Assembly: GCF_009870125.1 (NCBI RefSeq)
Contig: NC_046679.1
Span: 2,170,001 to 2,234,000, forward strand
DNA: 64,000 nt
Origin: Drosophila pseudoobscura
Taxonomy: Eukaryota; Arthropoda; Insecta; Diptera; Drosophilidae
Reading direction: 5' to 3'
Part shown: positions 53,201-64,000 of the stretch, piece after piece
Layout of the letters: every line of letters starts with the position of its first letter
Position numbering within the stretch: position 1 is the stretch's first letter
Made by a program: the position numbers and the translations under genes
Notes under the pieces: model-generated
The model's database searches: none
Told to the model about the DNA's origin: nothing
The model's input: the letters and a program-made list of their open reading frames with translations, nothing else

Positions 53201-56200
53201 CCGCTCTATCGTTAATATTTCGAAATTCCATTTGTCCTCAGTTTCGTTTCGGCCGATTGCTATCAGTGTCGCCTTCGCCCCAGAGTGCCTTTGCCCTCTC
53301 GTTCCGAGGAGCTGGGGATTTTATAGTCGAAATTAATTAACATAACTTCCGTTTTGCCGAAATGCTTATTATGCCCCTGCTAATTGGGTATCTGGTGCCT
53401 TTGAGCATTGTTCTATGGCGGGACAAAGAGATTCAGATTTGGCTTCCTTCCAAGTCGAAAACTCATTTTAGACTTTCGCTTTTTTGGTCGAACTAGTTGC
53501 CCAATGGCTTCGGCTTATGCCCATGTTTATCACACTCTCGGAATTGATATTTACGAGTATTTTTATTGAATATTGTACGAGTATTTCTGAATTTGAAATT
53601 CTTGGCTTTTATCGGAGCGCGGCGATCGGAGAAACAATACAACGACGCGTGCAAATTGATTTTCGCTTTTTGCATGCAAATTTCAATCAAAATTAATTAG
53701 TTAACATTTTTATTGTTGTACAAATGAGCAAAAATTAATTTGCATGACTATTAAAAGGAATGACTTTCGTGCAATAAATAATGCCAACAACATCGACCGA
53801 GCGAGCAACAGAAACAACAACAGCAACAACAACAGCAACAACAACAGAAATCAGAGAGCGAGTGAGCAAAACTGTAAAAATCTACTTTTTTAAGTTAGGC
53901 ATAAAATAAATAACAAAAACAAACCTCAACAGCAAGAAAATCCAAAAAGTCTCACAAAAACCGAAGATGAAATGCTCTATTTTGGGCATTTCTCGGTTGT
54001 CTTAGCAGCTGATGATAAATGCACAAATTAATCAATAATTCTAGAGCTACAATTTCTGTATCAATATCTGTAGAAAAAGTATCTTGAATATTGTTAAAAC
54101 ATGTCTAAAATGGAACATACTCAACCATATGGGTAGGGTATAGGGTATATTCGAAGCCCGCTTTACACCTGAAGCGACCCGAGAGGTGCGCTGCGATGGT
54201 GGCGATGGTGGAGCGAAATTTATGAGTGCGCTACCACAAAACTACAAAACTATCGGGTTACAAGGCAACAACAAGACAACCTACAACATGTTCGGATCGG
54301 GGCATGAGGCCCGAAGAGCCGCCCATATGCTGATGATGTTGAACGTGGCAAGTGTGGCTCCGTCCGTGCCTCTGGCAGTGTCGCCACAAAGTGGCACTGG
54401 CATTTTGTTGGGGAATTTACCGATCTGTGCCTGTGTGTGGGGTGGACTGACCCAATTGGTTGAGCTCTTTATGTGGCACAGACACTCGCATTTGGACAAA
54501 ACACTTTACGAGCTTGATCGGGCTTATCAGCCAGATCAAAATACATGTCTTCGTGATAACAAATGCCAAGTCGAAGGGAAATCGATCGATAGGGGGCAGC
54601 AGACAATGCCAAGACCTTGCATAAAATTATAAACCATCTTTAATAGCCGGCAAAACAGGCTTACGAAATCAGTAAATCTTTGCATTTCTCAGGCGACAAA
54701 TGACCAGAGAAGAGAGTGACAAGCCCCAAGGCGAGCCCATAAAACCAATTAGTGAAACAAAAACCCCGAAAAAACCGAAAGTTCTCTCCACCAAAAAAGT
54801 GCCTGCTACCGTGCACGCAATGGGCAGGGAGGGAGCTTTAAATTGGAGTATCGACGGCGGATGATTAACAATCGCTCGCCTCTTGCGAGCCCCACACTCG
54901 TACATATATCAAAATCGGAACGATAATTTTATGCCACCAAATCAGGGAGAACATGCAACACGGACACGGACGCGGCCGCGGACCCAGTAGCGGCCATTCA
55001 ACTACCCAAATAGTTGTTAATTAAAACAAGATTTTGTGTCTTACTCGTTTTCCGATATCTGGTGGGGCTTTTCTCTGGCTCTGTCTCTGTCTCTGGCTGA
55101 GTTTTCCGGGAATCAATTAACGAACGTTGCTGGCTGCACATTAACCAATTAACTGCTAATCTAATTTTATAGATACATAGATACCCGTAGAAAAAAACGA
55201 AGACCAGCCCCAACCAAGAGGAAGGAGCAGACTCAAAGACATCAACGTAAATCTGAGCAGGTCTCTGCTCCCCGGATGGGTAGCGGCTGAGTTTTCAATA
55301 TTATCAATGAAATGCAATCCCAAAAAAAAAACTAAAATAAAGAAAATCCCGAAGAGACGGAGACGGAGAAGAAGAAAAAACCCTTTAACTAATTAGCATT
55401 TTTCACTAAATTCCCAAAGTCCAATTAAAAAACACGAAAACACGACGTTAAGAACAGAGCGATAATTTACCTACATCAATGAGTTTCATTATGCCACAGC
55501 CACAAACTACGAATGTATCCGTATCTGTATCTCACCGTTCCTACTCGTGTGTGTGTGTGTGTGTGTATTTGAGGAGATCTTTATCTGCATCTCAAAATGT
55601 GACTATAGAGGGGACTGTCCGCGAGACGAGCTCTGATTTCACAGCATGCGGCGCATCGCAGACCCACACGATAGTTTTCATTGAATGTCATTCATAATTA
55701 AAAACAAAACTTATACCAATATGTCAAGCATAATTTTTATTTGAATGGCCCCAAAGACCCAGGCCCAACGAGAAGGAGGAGGAGACAGACCCAAAAGGGA
55801 GTTGGCCCATAAATTTCTGGGATAATCGACGCAATGTTGAGAAATATTCTCACCTCCGATCGTAAGAATGTAGCTTCCTGAGGAGGCCCAGCCACGAAGG
55901 GAGACGAGCCAAATTAACATTTCTGTTGCCTTTTGGTCTCTCTTATCCGTTTGTTTGGATTAATTTTAAATTCAGTTTGTCCCTGCCCCTGCCCCTGCTT
56001 CTGCCTCCGACTGCTGCATTCTAGTATTAATTACTTTGGCTTCCGAAATCGAATTTACATATTAAAGTCGTTTTAAGGCAACCACGATTCGTATCGTGCG
56101 CGAAGAAATCAAGCCGGGACGGGACTCAGGGTGCAGCTGCAGCCCCAGTCCTCAGTCCTCAGTCCCCGGTCCCCAATCCCCGGTCCTTGTGCAGTCTTTT

Positions 56201-57609
56201 GGTGCAGCAGGTTAAATGGAAATCAAGCAGCGCCAGCACCACACCAGCACCAGCTCTGGCGGACATCTGAAATCAATGGGATCCAGGGCGAGCTCATCGA
56301 CGACCATTTCACAAATCGATACAACCGGGAGGAAGAGGCATGGACAGGGACAAGGACAGGGACAGGGACCGGGGCAGGGCGAGGTCGCCAAGTGTCGACT
56401 GTGGGCTGCCTTTTGTTTTGTCTTCTTTTATTTTAATTTTTATTTTAATTGGAACAACATAATTCCTAGAAGTTCGCACGAACCAACCACAGTCAGATGC
56501 AGAGTCAGACTCAGATTCAGACTCATACCCAGACCCCTGTAAGAGCCACAGTAAAGATCTGCTAATGGAGTTCGTTTGTTTGGTTTTCGGTTTGGTCTGG
56601 TTCGGGCTTGGGCTTGGGTTTGGGTTTGGGTGTCATGCGCTGTGCCGGCGGAGACCCAATCACCATGAGGCCATCGTAAATTACTCGATCGTGTGTCTGG
56701 TTAGGCCCCAGGTAGGCCCTGTCCTCGCCCAGGCCCGGCTTGGGCCTGGGGCTTGGGACTGGTGCTGGTGCTGGCTGAAGAAAAGAGGATTGAAAACAAT
56801 TAAAAAATTGGCAAACACGAATCGATTGTGATTACAGTAAATTGTTGTCAAATTAGCTGCAAAATGAGGAGGAGAGAGACAGAGGACCCTGAGTGTGATA
56901 GAGAGGGAGAGATCTGCTGAACTGTGGGTGAGTGGTGGCCCGAGTGGGTGTGGATAGGATGAGCGATGTGCGAGTGCCTTTAGCTGATAAAACTGGGTGC
57001 GGAGTGGCTAAGAGAAAGTTGAACCCTGAGTAACAGAGTGGTTCAGCGAGTAGATCACATCTCAGACAGTTCTCCTTGGGATAGATCAGGACAGAGACTG
57101 ATCAGCGAAGAGCTTAGAGGTGGAAAGGGCAATGAATTCTCAAGAGAATGCCCGGGGCAATGTCAAAATTGAGGGAATGATCTGATGATCGGAATAGAGC
57201 AGGTTGAAAGATCAATGGCATAAAAGCAAAAAGAGAGTGGAGCTTTCAATTTGAATCACAAATCTCTTGAAGATCCTCAACGAAAGATCAAAACAGAAAG
57301 ATGATCATCCCCAAAAAGACTGATCACTGATCAGTGAACAGAAATAATTAGCAGTGAAATCCATTAGAGATTTGTATTCCCAAAGAAACTTCGGATAATC
57401 TAACAACAATCTCTTGCCATATTCCCAGAAAAGTAGACCCAAAACTCGGCTGACAACATAATTACAACAAAATATCAATAATCCCCAAGTGATCCAAGGG
57501 ACCCATGGAGTTATCTCATGAAATCAACATATCAAAACAAACAATTATACCTATGTATCTACGGAATGTATCTATCATAAGCCAAGCACAAGCACTCAGA
57601 GAGAGGGGG

Positions 57610-57836
57610 AGATACAGATACAGATACAGATTGATCGATCATGAGACGAGACAAGATTGGGAGAGTCAAAGTCAGGCAGTTGAAATAATTATGAAATGTC
57701 AAACTTGTGTTCGCGCTCGATTACGCCACTTGACATGGCCAATTAATCTCGGCTTAATTGGTTTGTGCCACAACAAACAGGCATTGACTCTGAGACTGAG
57801 ATACAGATACAGCACAGATACAGATACAGATACAGA
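57610..57836. repeat. AGATAC hexamer arrays (two blocks)
   Basis: Block one is at about 57610-57631 and block two at about 57800-57836, with unrelated sequence between. The complementary hexamer occurs at 58270-58332. Confidence 0.8.
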
Positions 57837-58269
57837 TGGAGACTGGGACACGGCACGATCGCACCGCACCGCACCACATCGCATCCCATCCCATTCCATC
57901 CCATCGATATTGATGTGCATTCGCCTCTGATTTTGTCTCTTTTTGTGGCGCGACTCCTGCTGCTGGCTGGTGGTTCCTCGAAATTTGTCATATTTACCGT
58001 CGGACAAGTGATCGATATGCGTTGAAGGTTGGCCCCCAAAAGGGAGGCCCGGGGGCCCTGGGAGGATGGCATCGTTTTTCTGCCCAGAACCAGAACCGGA
58101 CCGGAATCGCGATCCGAGGATGGGGGCCAGCACGGCCCGGCCCGCCGTCGCTTGTAGACATTTTATCAGATTCTTTAATTGCGTAAAACATTTTTGGATT
58201 CTTCACGTACGAAATTCCAAAACACCGTAGCTTGTTAAAATTCTTCTATCACTGAGCACAGCGGAGGCT

Positions 58270-58332
58270 GTATCTGTATCTGTATCGGTATCGGTATCTG
58301 TATCTGTGCGGGGGTCTGTATCTGTATCTGCT
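58270..58332. repeat. GTATCT hexamer array
   Basis: Tandem TCTGTA/TCGGTA units, the reverse complement of the AGATAC arrays about 450 bp upstream. Confidence 0.85.
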
Positions 58333-61300
58333 GCTGCTTATGTGTGTGTGTATGCTCTGAAGAGACGGACAAAAGGCGACAGAAAATCGAAATCAACGAT
58401 CGAAAGAGACAGCCAGCGGCAGGCAGCCAGAAAGAGATGGCTGGCATTGCGATGTGGAACGTACGAAACGCCAATTAAGAAATTGACAAATTAAAGCTGA
58501 ATGCTTTTTATAATCAAAACAGACAAAGCAAATAAGCCCGGCCAGAAGTGGTAGCAGCAGCAGACTGTGGCTGTGGCCAACAACTTGTTCGAGGTTGTTT
58601 AAGAAATTTATGAATTTTTATTATTTTTATTGCCGCACACGAGCATGAGGCTCCCCCGACAAGTGTCTCTCTATCTCTCGGTGGACAGAGTTTTGTTGTT
58701 TAATTTGTAATATATTAAACATTTTTGCATATTTTATATATACCTATTTGTACATATATTCCGAGGAAAATAAAAAGAGGATAAAAAACTTTCTATTTTA
58801 GGTGACTGGCAGCAGCTGTCGTGGTCTTGGTCGTGGTCGTCGTCGTTCGGTAGCAGCCAATCGGCAGCGGCAAATTAACGCAACGGCTTGTTACAGACGC
58901 GTTTTACAATCTCGGCGCATTTTTTTGCTGGTTTACTGCTTGCTGGCTGCTGGTTGCAGGTTGAACGTTGCACGTAGCAGGTTGCAGGCAATCAATCGAT
59001 CAACCGATCAAGCGATCAACGAGCGAAAGCTGCATCGCTTTCGGCCATGTCAAAGTCCTTAGCCACAGCAGGAAGGCAGGCAGTCCGGCAGGGAGTCCGG
59101 CAGTCTGGCAGTCCGGGAGTCAGGAAGACAGGACGAAGACCAATCGATGGCCAACGATGGCTGCTGCCTGCATTCGCATTCCGAAATGACAAAACAGTTA
59201 AAAAATAATTAATTGCGTTGCCTTAAATGGCCTAAAGCGGTTTGGCTTTTTGTCCCTCCCGTTGCTGCAGCTTTTTGCTGCTGCTGCTACTCCTTCTGGC
59301 TCTGGCTCTGGCTCTTGTTTGCAAGCTGCAACAACCACAAGAGGAGCAACAAGTGCGTTGCTGGTTTGCTCGCTCATTGCCCATTTTGGCCATTGTTTTT
59401 ATTGCCCGCCTGGACGGGGCTATCGGCCAGCAGCCAGCAACCAGCAGCCAGAAGCCACTTTAGGGCTTATTAATGATGGATTCTCCTCAATTCCCTCGCG
59501 ACTTTTGTTTTATTGCGCAATGCGGCAAAGGCACTTTTTCCCCCCCAAAAATGAAAATGATGATGAGGTTGGTTCGGGTTTGGGCTTGGAGTTGGGGTTT
59601 GGGGCTTACAAACAAAGAGCCCGAATGTATGTCAACGGGTACAGTCGTTCGTCCGTCTGTCTGTCTGTCAGTCCTGCATGACAAATGAACAATGCGGGGA
59701 GAGGCTCTCTGGTGAGAGCTCGCTACTAAACGTTTTGGCAGCTTGGCGACTAATTTGGGCCAACACAATGATGATTCCGAGGATGATCATAATGTGGCAG
59801 CCACATGGTCGAAGGGGGCTCAATAAAAGGAATTAAGAGTAATTTCTCCAAGATTAACAGTGCATTTATTGAACGAATGTCGGATCAGGCTTTCGAGTTA
59901 TCTATCTATTGTTCTGTAAAAGGGATAGTTATAGATAAATATAAAGGATAAAGGAATCTGTTACATGAAGCTATCTTGCACTTATCGAATAAAAGTAGGA
60001 CAGTGTCACCTATCGAGCGAATAAATGCCAGAAAAAAACCTTTTCCAATGCATTTATTTTTGCATTTGGAATCCGATACTTATATAAACTAAACCTTAAT
60101 ATAAATCACGATTCTTATCGCCTCCCGAGTGTAACAAATAACAAATTTTCACTTTTACTTAACAAATGATCTCAGACGGCGACGAACCCCGAAAAAACAC
60201 AACATCAAGATCGAATAGCTACATCTCGATCGTTATGGCTTTGTAAAGTATCTATAACGGCTTAACGCGCTGACTTCCAATAACTTGAGACCAAAATTGG
60301 CAGCCACAGGGCCAAGATATTTATGTAAACAGAGAGGGGGAAAAAGTTGGACAACGCCCTAGAGATTACCGATCAGTGATCGACAAGCCAGAGAGTCAAT
60401 GCATTAGCGATAAATTTCAATCAAATCCGGTCCGATCCGATCCGAAACAACACACAAAAACATTTCCCCCACTCTGAAGAGATCCGATCAGTCGTTGCAT
60501 AATTAGAAAACATCTAAATTTTGTTTTGTTATAGAAATAGTTCTTCGTTTTTTTTCTTTTTTTTTGAGAGCACTAAATTAGATTTACGATTCTCGATCAA
60601 AGCAGCCAACGCATGGATCGCAATTAAAATCAGCTTAATAATTCTCCAAGAAAGGAGACAGACAGGCAGGCAGACAGATGGAGGGGGGGAGGGAATTTCT
60701 AAAGTGTGATAATAATTTTATGAAAGAACCAAACGAGGCAACAAATCAATTCAACATAATGCCAATAAAAAACGATTTGAGGAAGGCATTTACATTCATG
60801 AACATAAATCTTGGCCAGGGCACAATGCTAAAAAGATTTCAAGAGAGAGAACCGAAAGAAGACATCCAACAATTTCATTATGAGGCCATGAATGAATGCC
60901 TCGAATGAATGGATGAATGAACGAGACTAGATTCTGTTTTTCGGGTTTATGGATGGTGGTGCCCTTTATTGTTGGGACCATTTTGGCGGCGAGTCGGTTG
61001 GAGGACCTCACAATTGGTTGAGCGCATTACGGGCGATTAGGTGTTAAACACACAATTCGTTGGGCATTTCCTAAATTGTCTGACATAATTTATGGCCCGT
61101 GGAACATTGAGGCTAGCCCTTGTCCCTAAGCGAGGGGGTTACAATCAAATCAAGAAAGAAACAGAGAGATGCAGGTAGTACCCACCGTGGTGGTCATCCC
61201 CATCACCATCCCACTCTACCCTCCGTTTTCACTCAAGTGCAAATCCTGAACATGCGCCGCTGGACACTCGACTGGAATCGCAATGCACCAGCGGCGAGGC

Positions 61301-62375
61301 TTTCCCTGGCGCCTTGGCGCCGCAATTAAGTAGAAATCATTAAAGTTAAAGTTTAAACCAGAATAAAAATACAACAAAAAAAAACATACACACTCCGAAA
61401 TTAAGGTTAATGTAAGCCCGGGTCTGCTAATTAAGATATGGATGTCTGAGCCCGTACGCTTCACTGGATCCACTGGTCCTCCGTCTCTGTCTCCGTTCCA
61501 CACCCCCGTTGCGGTCCGATTTCTCCACCTTTCGACAAGTCATTGAGCTGTTAAATTTATTTAATGCCTCACAATGGAGTCGAACATGTTGCCACTGGCT
61601 TTATTATTAATTTTTATTGCTGTGCGATTGAGACAAGTTAATTTTGTGTCCGTTCTTATTCTGGAGAAACGGGTGCCTGTGCCTCGGCCCCGGCACCTCT
61701 TGGCTGCGTCACGGATTCCCATGATCCGAGGACCTGCGCAGCAACCTGCTGCGCTTTTGTCTGCAACCCCTCGAACATCAAGTGCCGGGTCCTGCCTGCC
61801 CAGGCTCGTCCTTTTCTCTCGCTCAATGAATGTGGCCCTTCATTCATGCCTCGAGAGTTTCCATTCACCTCGCAGCACTGCCGGGCTGTGGGTGTGTCCC
61901 AAATGGATTACACTAATGCGCTTGTTGTCCTGTGTCCAGCCCAGCCCGGCAATTTAATGCACTCACCGCACTCGCACTCGAGAGATCGACCGAGGGAGAG
62001 AGGATTTAATGATGTTCCCATCAAGTTCAAGTACTCGGTGTCGGCGAATTCGCAAAAAGGATTTTCGGTTTTGTTACGAGAACAACAAAATCCTTTCATA
62101 TGTTTCAAGAACCCTTCATATTTCATCATGTCACAAAGTCAGAGACACTTGAGAGTGGCCAGAAGTGTCTATTGTCGCCAGATCTCTTGTCCATTCCAGT
62201 TCCACGTCTGCCACTGATCCTCTTCAAGCGTAGGTGAGCGCACGAGCCGACTATAGGGTGCTCCCTATGACTAAGCAGATCTCGAGATTCTGGAACTGAT
62301 GCGCTTAACTCTTTGACTTTGTTTCGGCCAAGAAGATCAGCCCGAGCTGAGACCAAGACAACTTTGAACATGGCC

Positions 62376-62381
62376 TTTATT
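62376..62381 (-). terminator. Poly(A) signal AATAAA of ND-20L
   Basis: Canonical AATAAA on the minus strand, about 42 bp past the stop codon of the complex I gene, which implies a very short 3' UTR. Confidence 0.65.
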
Positions 62382-62422
62382 TGAGTTGATCTTTTACACG
62401 ACTAAAACTAAATTCGATCGGT

Positions 62423-63058
62423 TTACTTGCGGTACCACATCTGAAGGGTACGCATGCGGCGCACCTTCTTCTGCAACTGCAGAAGGCCGTACAGCAGGGC
62501 CTCGGCAGTGGGCGGGCATCCAGGCACGTAGATGTCCACTGGGACAATCCGGTCGCAGCCGCGCACCACGGAGTAGGAGTAGTGGTAGTACCCGCCGCCG
62601 TTGGCACAGCTCCCCATCGAGATGACCCAACGCGGCTCCGGCATTTGGTCGTACACCTTGCGCAGGGCCGGCGCCATCTTATTGGTCAGCGTTCCGGCCA
62701 CGATCATCACGTCCGTCTGACGGGGCGAGGCGCGAAAGACCATGCCAAAGCGGTCCATGTCGTAGCGAGGGGCTGCAATGTGCATCATTTCGACGGCACA
62801 GCAGGCCAGGCCAAAGGTCATCGGCCACAGGGACCCCTTGCGGCCCCAGTTCAGCAGATCGTCCAGTCGGGCCAGCGTCCACTCCGACCAGGAGTTCTGG
62901 TTCCGTCCGAAAGGAGAGTAGCCCCGCTTGGCCGGCTTCTGGCGGACGTCATCGTACACCGGCATGGTCTTCTGCTCACGAATCCAGAGAGAGCCGACAG
63001 CCGGTCCACGGGGCAGCAGCATCACTGCATTCTTATACATTTTGAGGGAGCTAAACAT
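62423..63058 (-). CDS. ND-20L: NADH dehydrogenase (ubiquinone) 20 kDa subunit-like (PSST/NDUFS7, complex I)
   Basis: A 211-residue protein encoded without coding introns. It matches the PSST/NuoB subunit of mitochondrial complex I, which holds iron-sulphur cluster N2, the last electron carrier before ubiquinone. The four expected cluster cysteines are present: the tandem pair in [11 protein letters not shown] (Cys86, Cys87), Cys151 in [12 protein letters not shown] and Cys181 in VPGCPPT. The family segments [17 protein letters not shown] and [14 protein letters not shown] are intact, so it should be functional. The first about 30 residues would be the mitochondrial targeting region. I chose the ATG at 63058; an in-frame ATG at codon 7 has a better fly Kozak context (CAAAATG) and is an alternative. 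Flies carry two such genes. The symbol rests on my recollection that the second copy lies near Dr in D. melanogaster; the family call does not depend on it. Confidence 0.93.
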   Translation of the reverse strand: MFSSLKMYKNAVMLLPRGPAVGSLWIREQKTMPVYDDVRQKPAKRGYSPFGRNQNSWSEWTLARLDDLLNWGRKGSLWPMTFGLACCAVEMMHIAAPRYDMDRFGMVFRASPRQTDVMIVAGTLTNKMAPALRKVYDQMPEPRWVISMGSCANGGGYYHYSYSVVRGCDRIVPVDIYVPGCPPTAEALLYGLLQLQKKVRRMRTLQMWYRK

Positions 63059-63062
63059 TCTG

Positions 63063-63120
63063 CTGGATATTGAAAGTAATAATTTGTTATTTAGTCGGGA
63101 CTTTGAAAGAATTCTCTTAC
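63063..63120 (-). other. Probable 58 bp intron in the ND-20L 5' leader
   Basis: On the minus strand a GTAAGAG donor begins at 63120. A branch-like GACTAAAT and an AT/pyrimidine-rich tract lead to a TATCCAG acceptor ending at 63063, four bases before the start codon. The length is typical of the smallest Drosophila introns. Confidence 0.6.
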
Positions 63121-63897
63121 ATTTTACTGCTTGCGTTATTTGTTACGAGTTTGACTGGGGTTTTACTACGTACGGAACACAGATTTGTGAGAATAGATAG
63201 ATACGAATCGATTGAGTCAAGTTTTAAAGGTCACTAGATTGTCACAGCCTATTATTAAACAATTTCTTTCCTTTTCCTAATTTTTCCAATCACACAGAAC
63301 TAGAGATGGGCTCGGACCCTTTTTTTTTAGGGCCGGAAATCAAAAGCTCCAAAAATATCGACTACACTATCGATATTTCGCATACAGTGGCCATATGAAA
63401 AAAAGAACCAAGTTATCCAAACTAATATTGAAAAAGGCGATGCAATTATCGTCTAGTAATTAATGTTTCATGTTAATCATTTCCATTAGGTCTCCAGCTG
63501 GTCTCAAAAAAATACTAGTGAGCTAAACTCACACTCAAGTCTAGTGGAATACTAGAACGGCCAGGAAGCCCTGCCCATCTCTAGAATCATCAAAAATGTG
63601 AACTTGTAATTAAAATTCTTTCTAAGTATCTCCTCTCCTTCTTTGTCCCCTAATCACCATTATAATGAACACCTATACATTGTAAATATGTACAACCATT
63701 CGGCGTTAAAATCAATCCAAAAACTTGAACACTCAGAGGCACTGGGCCTGGGCGGACAGCGAACAGGAATCGTTAGACTCATAAATACGCATGAAGCATC
63801 CATTCATACAGCATCCCATCCCAATCCCGTCCCAGCGAGATCTTTTAAAGGAAATTATTAGCTGATTGCAGCAGCAGCCCCCGCTACCTTGGAGCAG
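63121..63897. other. Intergenic region with ND-20L leader exon and divergent promoter
   Basis: The interval starts with the non-coding first exon of the complex I gene (from 63121, extent unknown). It then holds the motif 7/DRE promoter block and, after about 63590, the presumed leader and possibly an intron of the next plus-strand gene. No complete coding frame is supported. Confidence 0.5.
63300..63585. promoter_or_regulatory. Divergent housekeeping-type promoter (motif 7 / DRE / motif 6-like / motif 7)
   Basis: A perfect DRE octamer TATCGATA, the DREF site, is at 63369-63376. Two copies of the 12-mer GCCCATCTCTAG lie in inverted orientation: the minus-strand copy at 63311-63300 faces ND-20L, and the plus-strand copy at 63573-63584 faces the window's right edge. 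Each fits Drosophila core-promoter motif 7 (CAKCNCTR core). A motif 6-like TAGTATTTTT lies between them on the minus strand near 63505-63515. There is no TATA box. This combination is typical of constitutive genes and suggests two transcription units leaving in opposite directions. Confidence 0.55.
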
Positions 63898-64000
63898 ATG
63901 GATCCGCGCGGAGCTTACGCAATCGATTCACGGACTCATTACGGAGGCGAAGACGGAGCGTCACCGATTCATGGAGTCATGGCGCTGGCGCAGCTGGCGT
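63898..64000 (+). CDS. Possible 5' end of a plus-strand gene, cut by the window edge
   Basis: An ATG at 63898 in a good context (GAGCAGATGG) opens 34 codons to the window end, beginning MDPRGAYAID. It follows an acceptor-like TGATTGCAG ending at about 63870, and lies about 310 bp downstream of the outward-facing promoter motif. All three plus frames are open in the last 100 bp, so the frame is not settled, while every minus frame has stops. I do not recognise the protein. Upstream ATGs at about 63664, 63687 and 63789 mean the leader may be spliced. Real exon: plausible; this exact frame: uncertain. Confidence 0.25.
   Translation, partial: MDPRGAYAIDSRTHYGGEDGASPIHGVMALAQLA

Larger units (their letters stand above)
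47001..62375. other. Gene desert, third part, ending at ND-20L
   Basis: About 15 kb with no supported gene. It contains GGATGT units (50211-50254), a CAA/CAG-rich tract (53806-53847), a GT run (55547-55566), GATC-dense segments (57051-57335 and 60170-60490), and complementary AGATAC and GTATCT arrays (57610-57836 and 58270-58332). The longest frames (148-153 codons at 54186 and 51302) show no domain or biased composition that would support coding. Confidence 0.6.

Noticed and set aside
54186..54632. 148-codon plus-strand open frame
   Set aside because: The composition is that of ordinary intergenic DNA and the ORF has no motif, signal peptide or splice support.
62582..63073. 163-codon plus-strand frame opposite ND-20L
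   Set aside because: It is an antisense shadow of the conserved complex I gene.
63300..63585. Reading the 12 bp inverted pair as the ends of a MITE
   Set aside because: Similarity does not continue inward, no target-site duplication is evident, and both 12-mers match a known core-promoter motif at a place where promoters are expected. It is kept as a promoter; a genome search would settle it.

Overview
The window is animal nuclear DNA and almost certainly comes from a Drosophila. It holds two recognisable genes, both on the minus strand, in about 60 kb of non-coding sequence. One is the fly Msx orthologue Drop (Dr/msh). The other is a paralogue of the complex I 20 kDa (PSST/NDUFS7) subunit, matching the fly gene I know as ND-20L. 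Dense microsatellites, GGGTAT-type repeat ends and the lack of recognisable intact transposons would fit an obscura-group species, but that species call is inference.

Layout. Positions 1-10.7 kb are intergenic DNA downstream of Dr. Dr runs from its likely 3' UTR (about 10.7 kb) through exon 2 (11236-11573, homeodomain), a 6.9 kb intron (11574-18502) and exon 1 (18503-19823) to a CTCTC/GAGAG-rich promoter near 20.3-20.5 kb. The spliced coding sequence is in frame and gives 552 residues. From about 20.6 to 62.37 kb there is a roughly 42 kb stretch with no convincing conserved gene. It contains microsatellites, AT-rich homeodomain-core clusters, GATC-dense islands, old repeat fragments and one candidate small secreted-peptide gene (35156-35362) with a TATA box and a kappaB-like site. 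ND-20L (62423-63058) follows, with a poly(A) signal and a probable 58 bp leader intron. Between ND-20L and the right edge lies what looks like a divergent housekeeping promoter: a DRE flanked by two outward-facing copies of core motif 7. It implies another gene starting on the plus strand, whose first coding bases may begin at 63898.

The two recognised genes are unrelated in function. Dr is a patterned, Groucho-type homeodomain repressor that would be expected to have large flanking cis-regulatory domains, which fits the surrounding desert. ND-20L is a mitochondrial respiratory subunit with a compact structure and the promoter style of broadly expressed genes. The most unusual items are the candidate secreted peptide at 35 kb, the duplicated GATCGTG blocks at 44.5-44.8 kb, the GATC-dense islands, and the outward-facing promoter pair at 63.3-63.6 kb.
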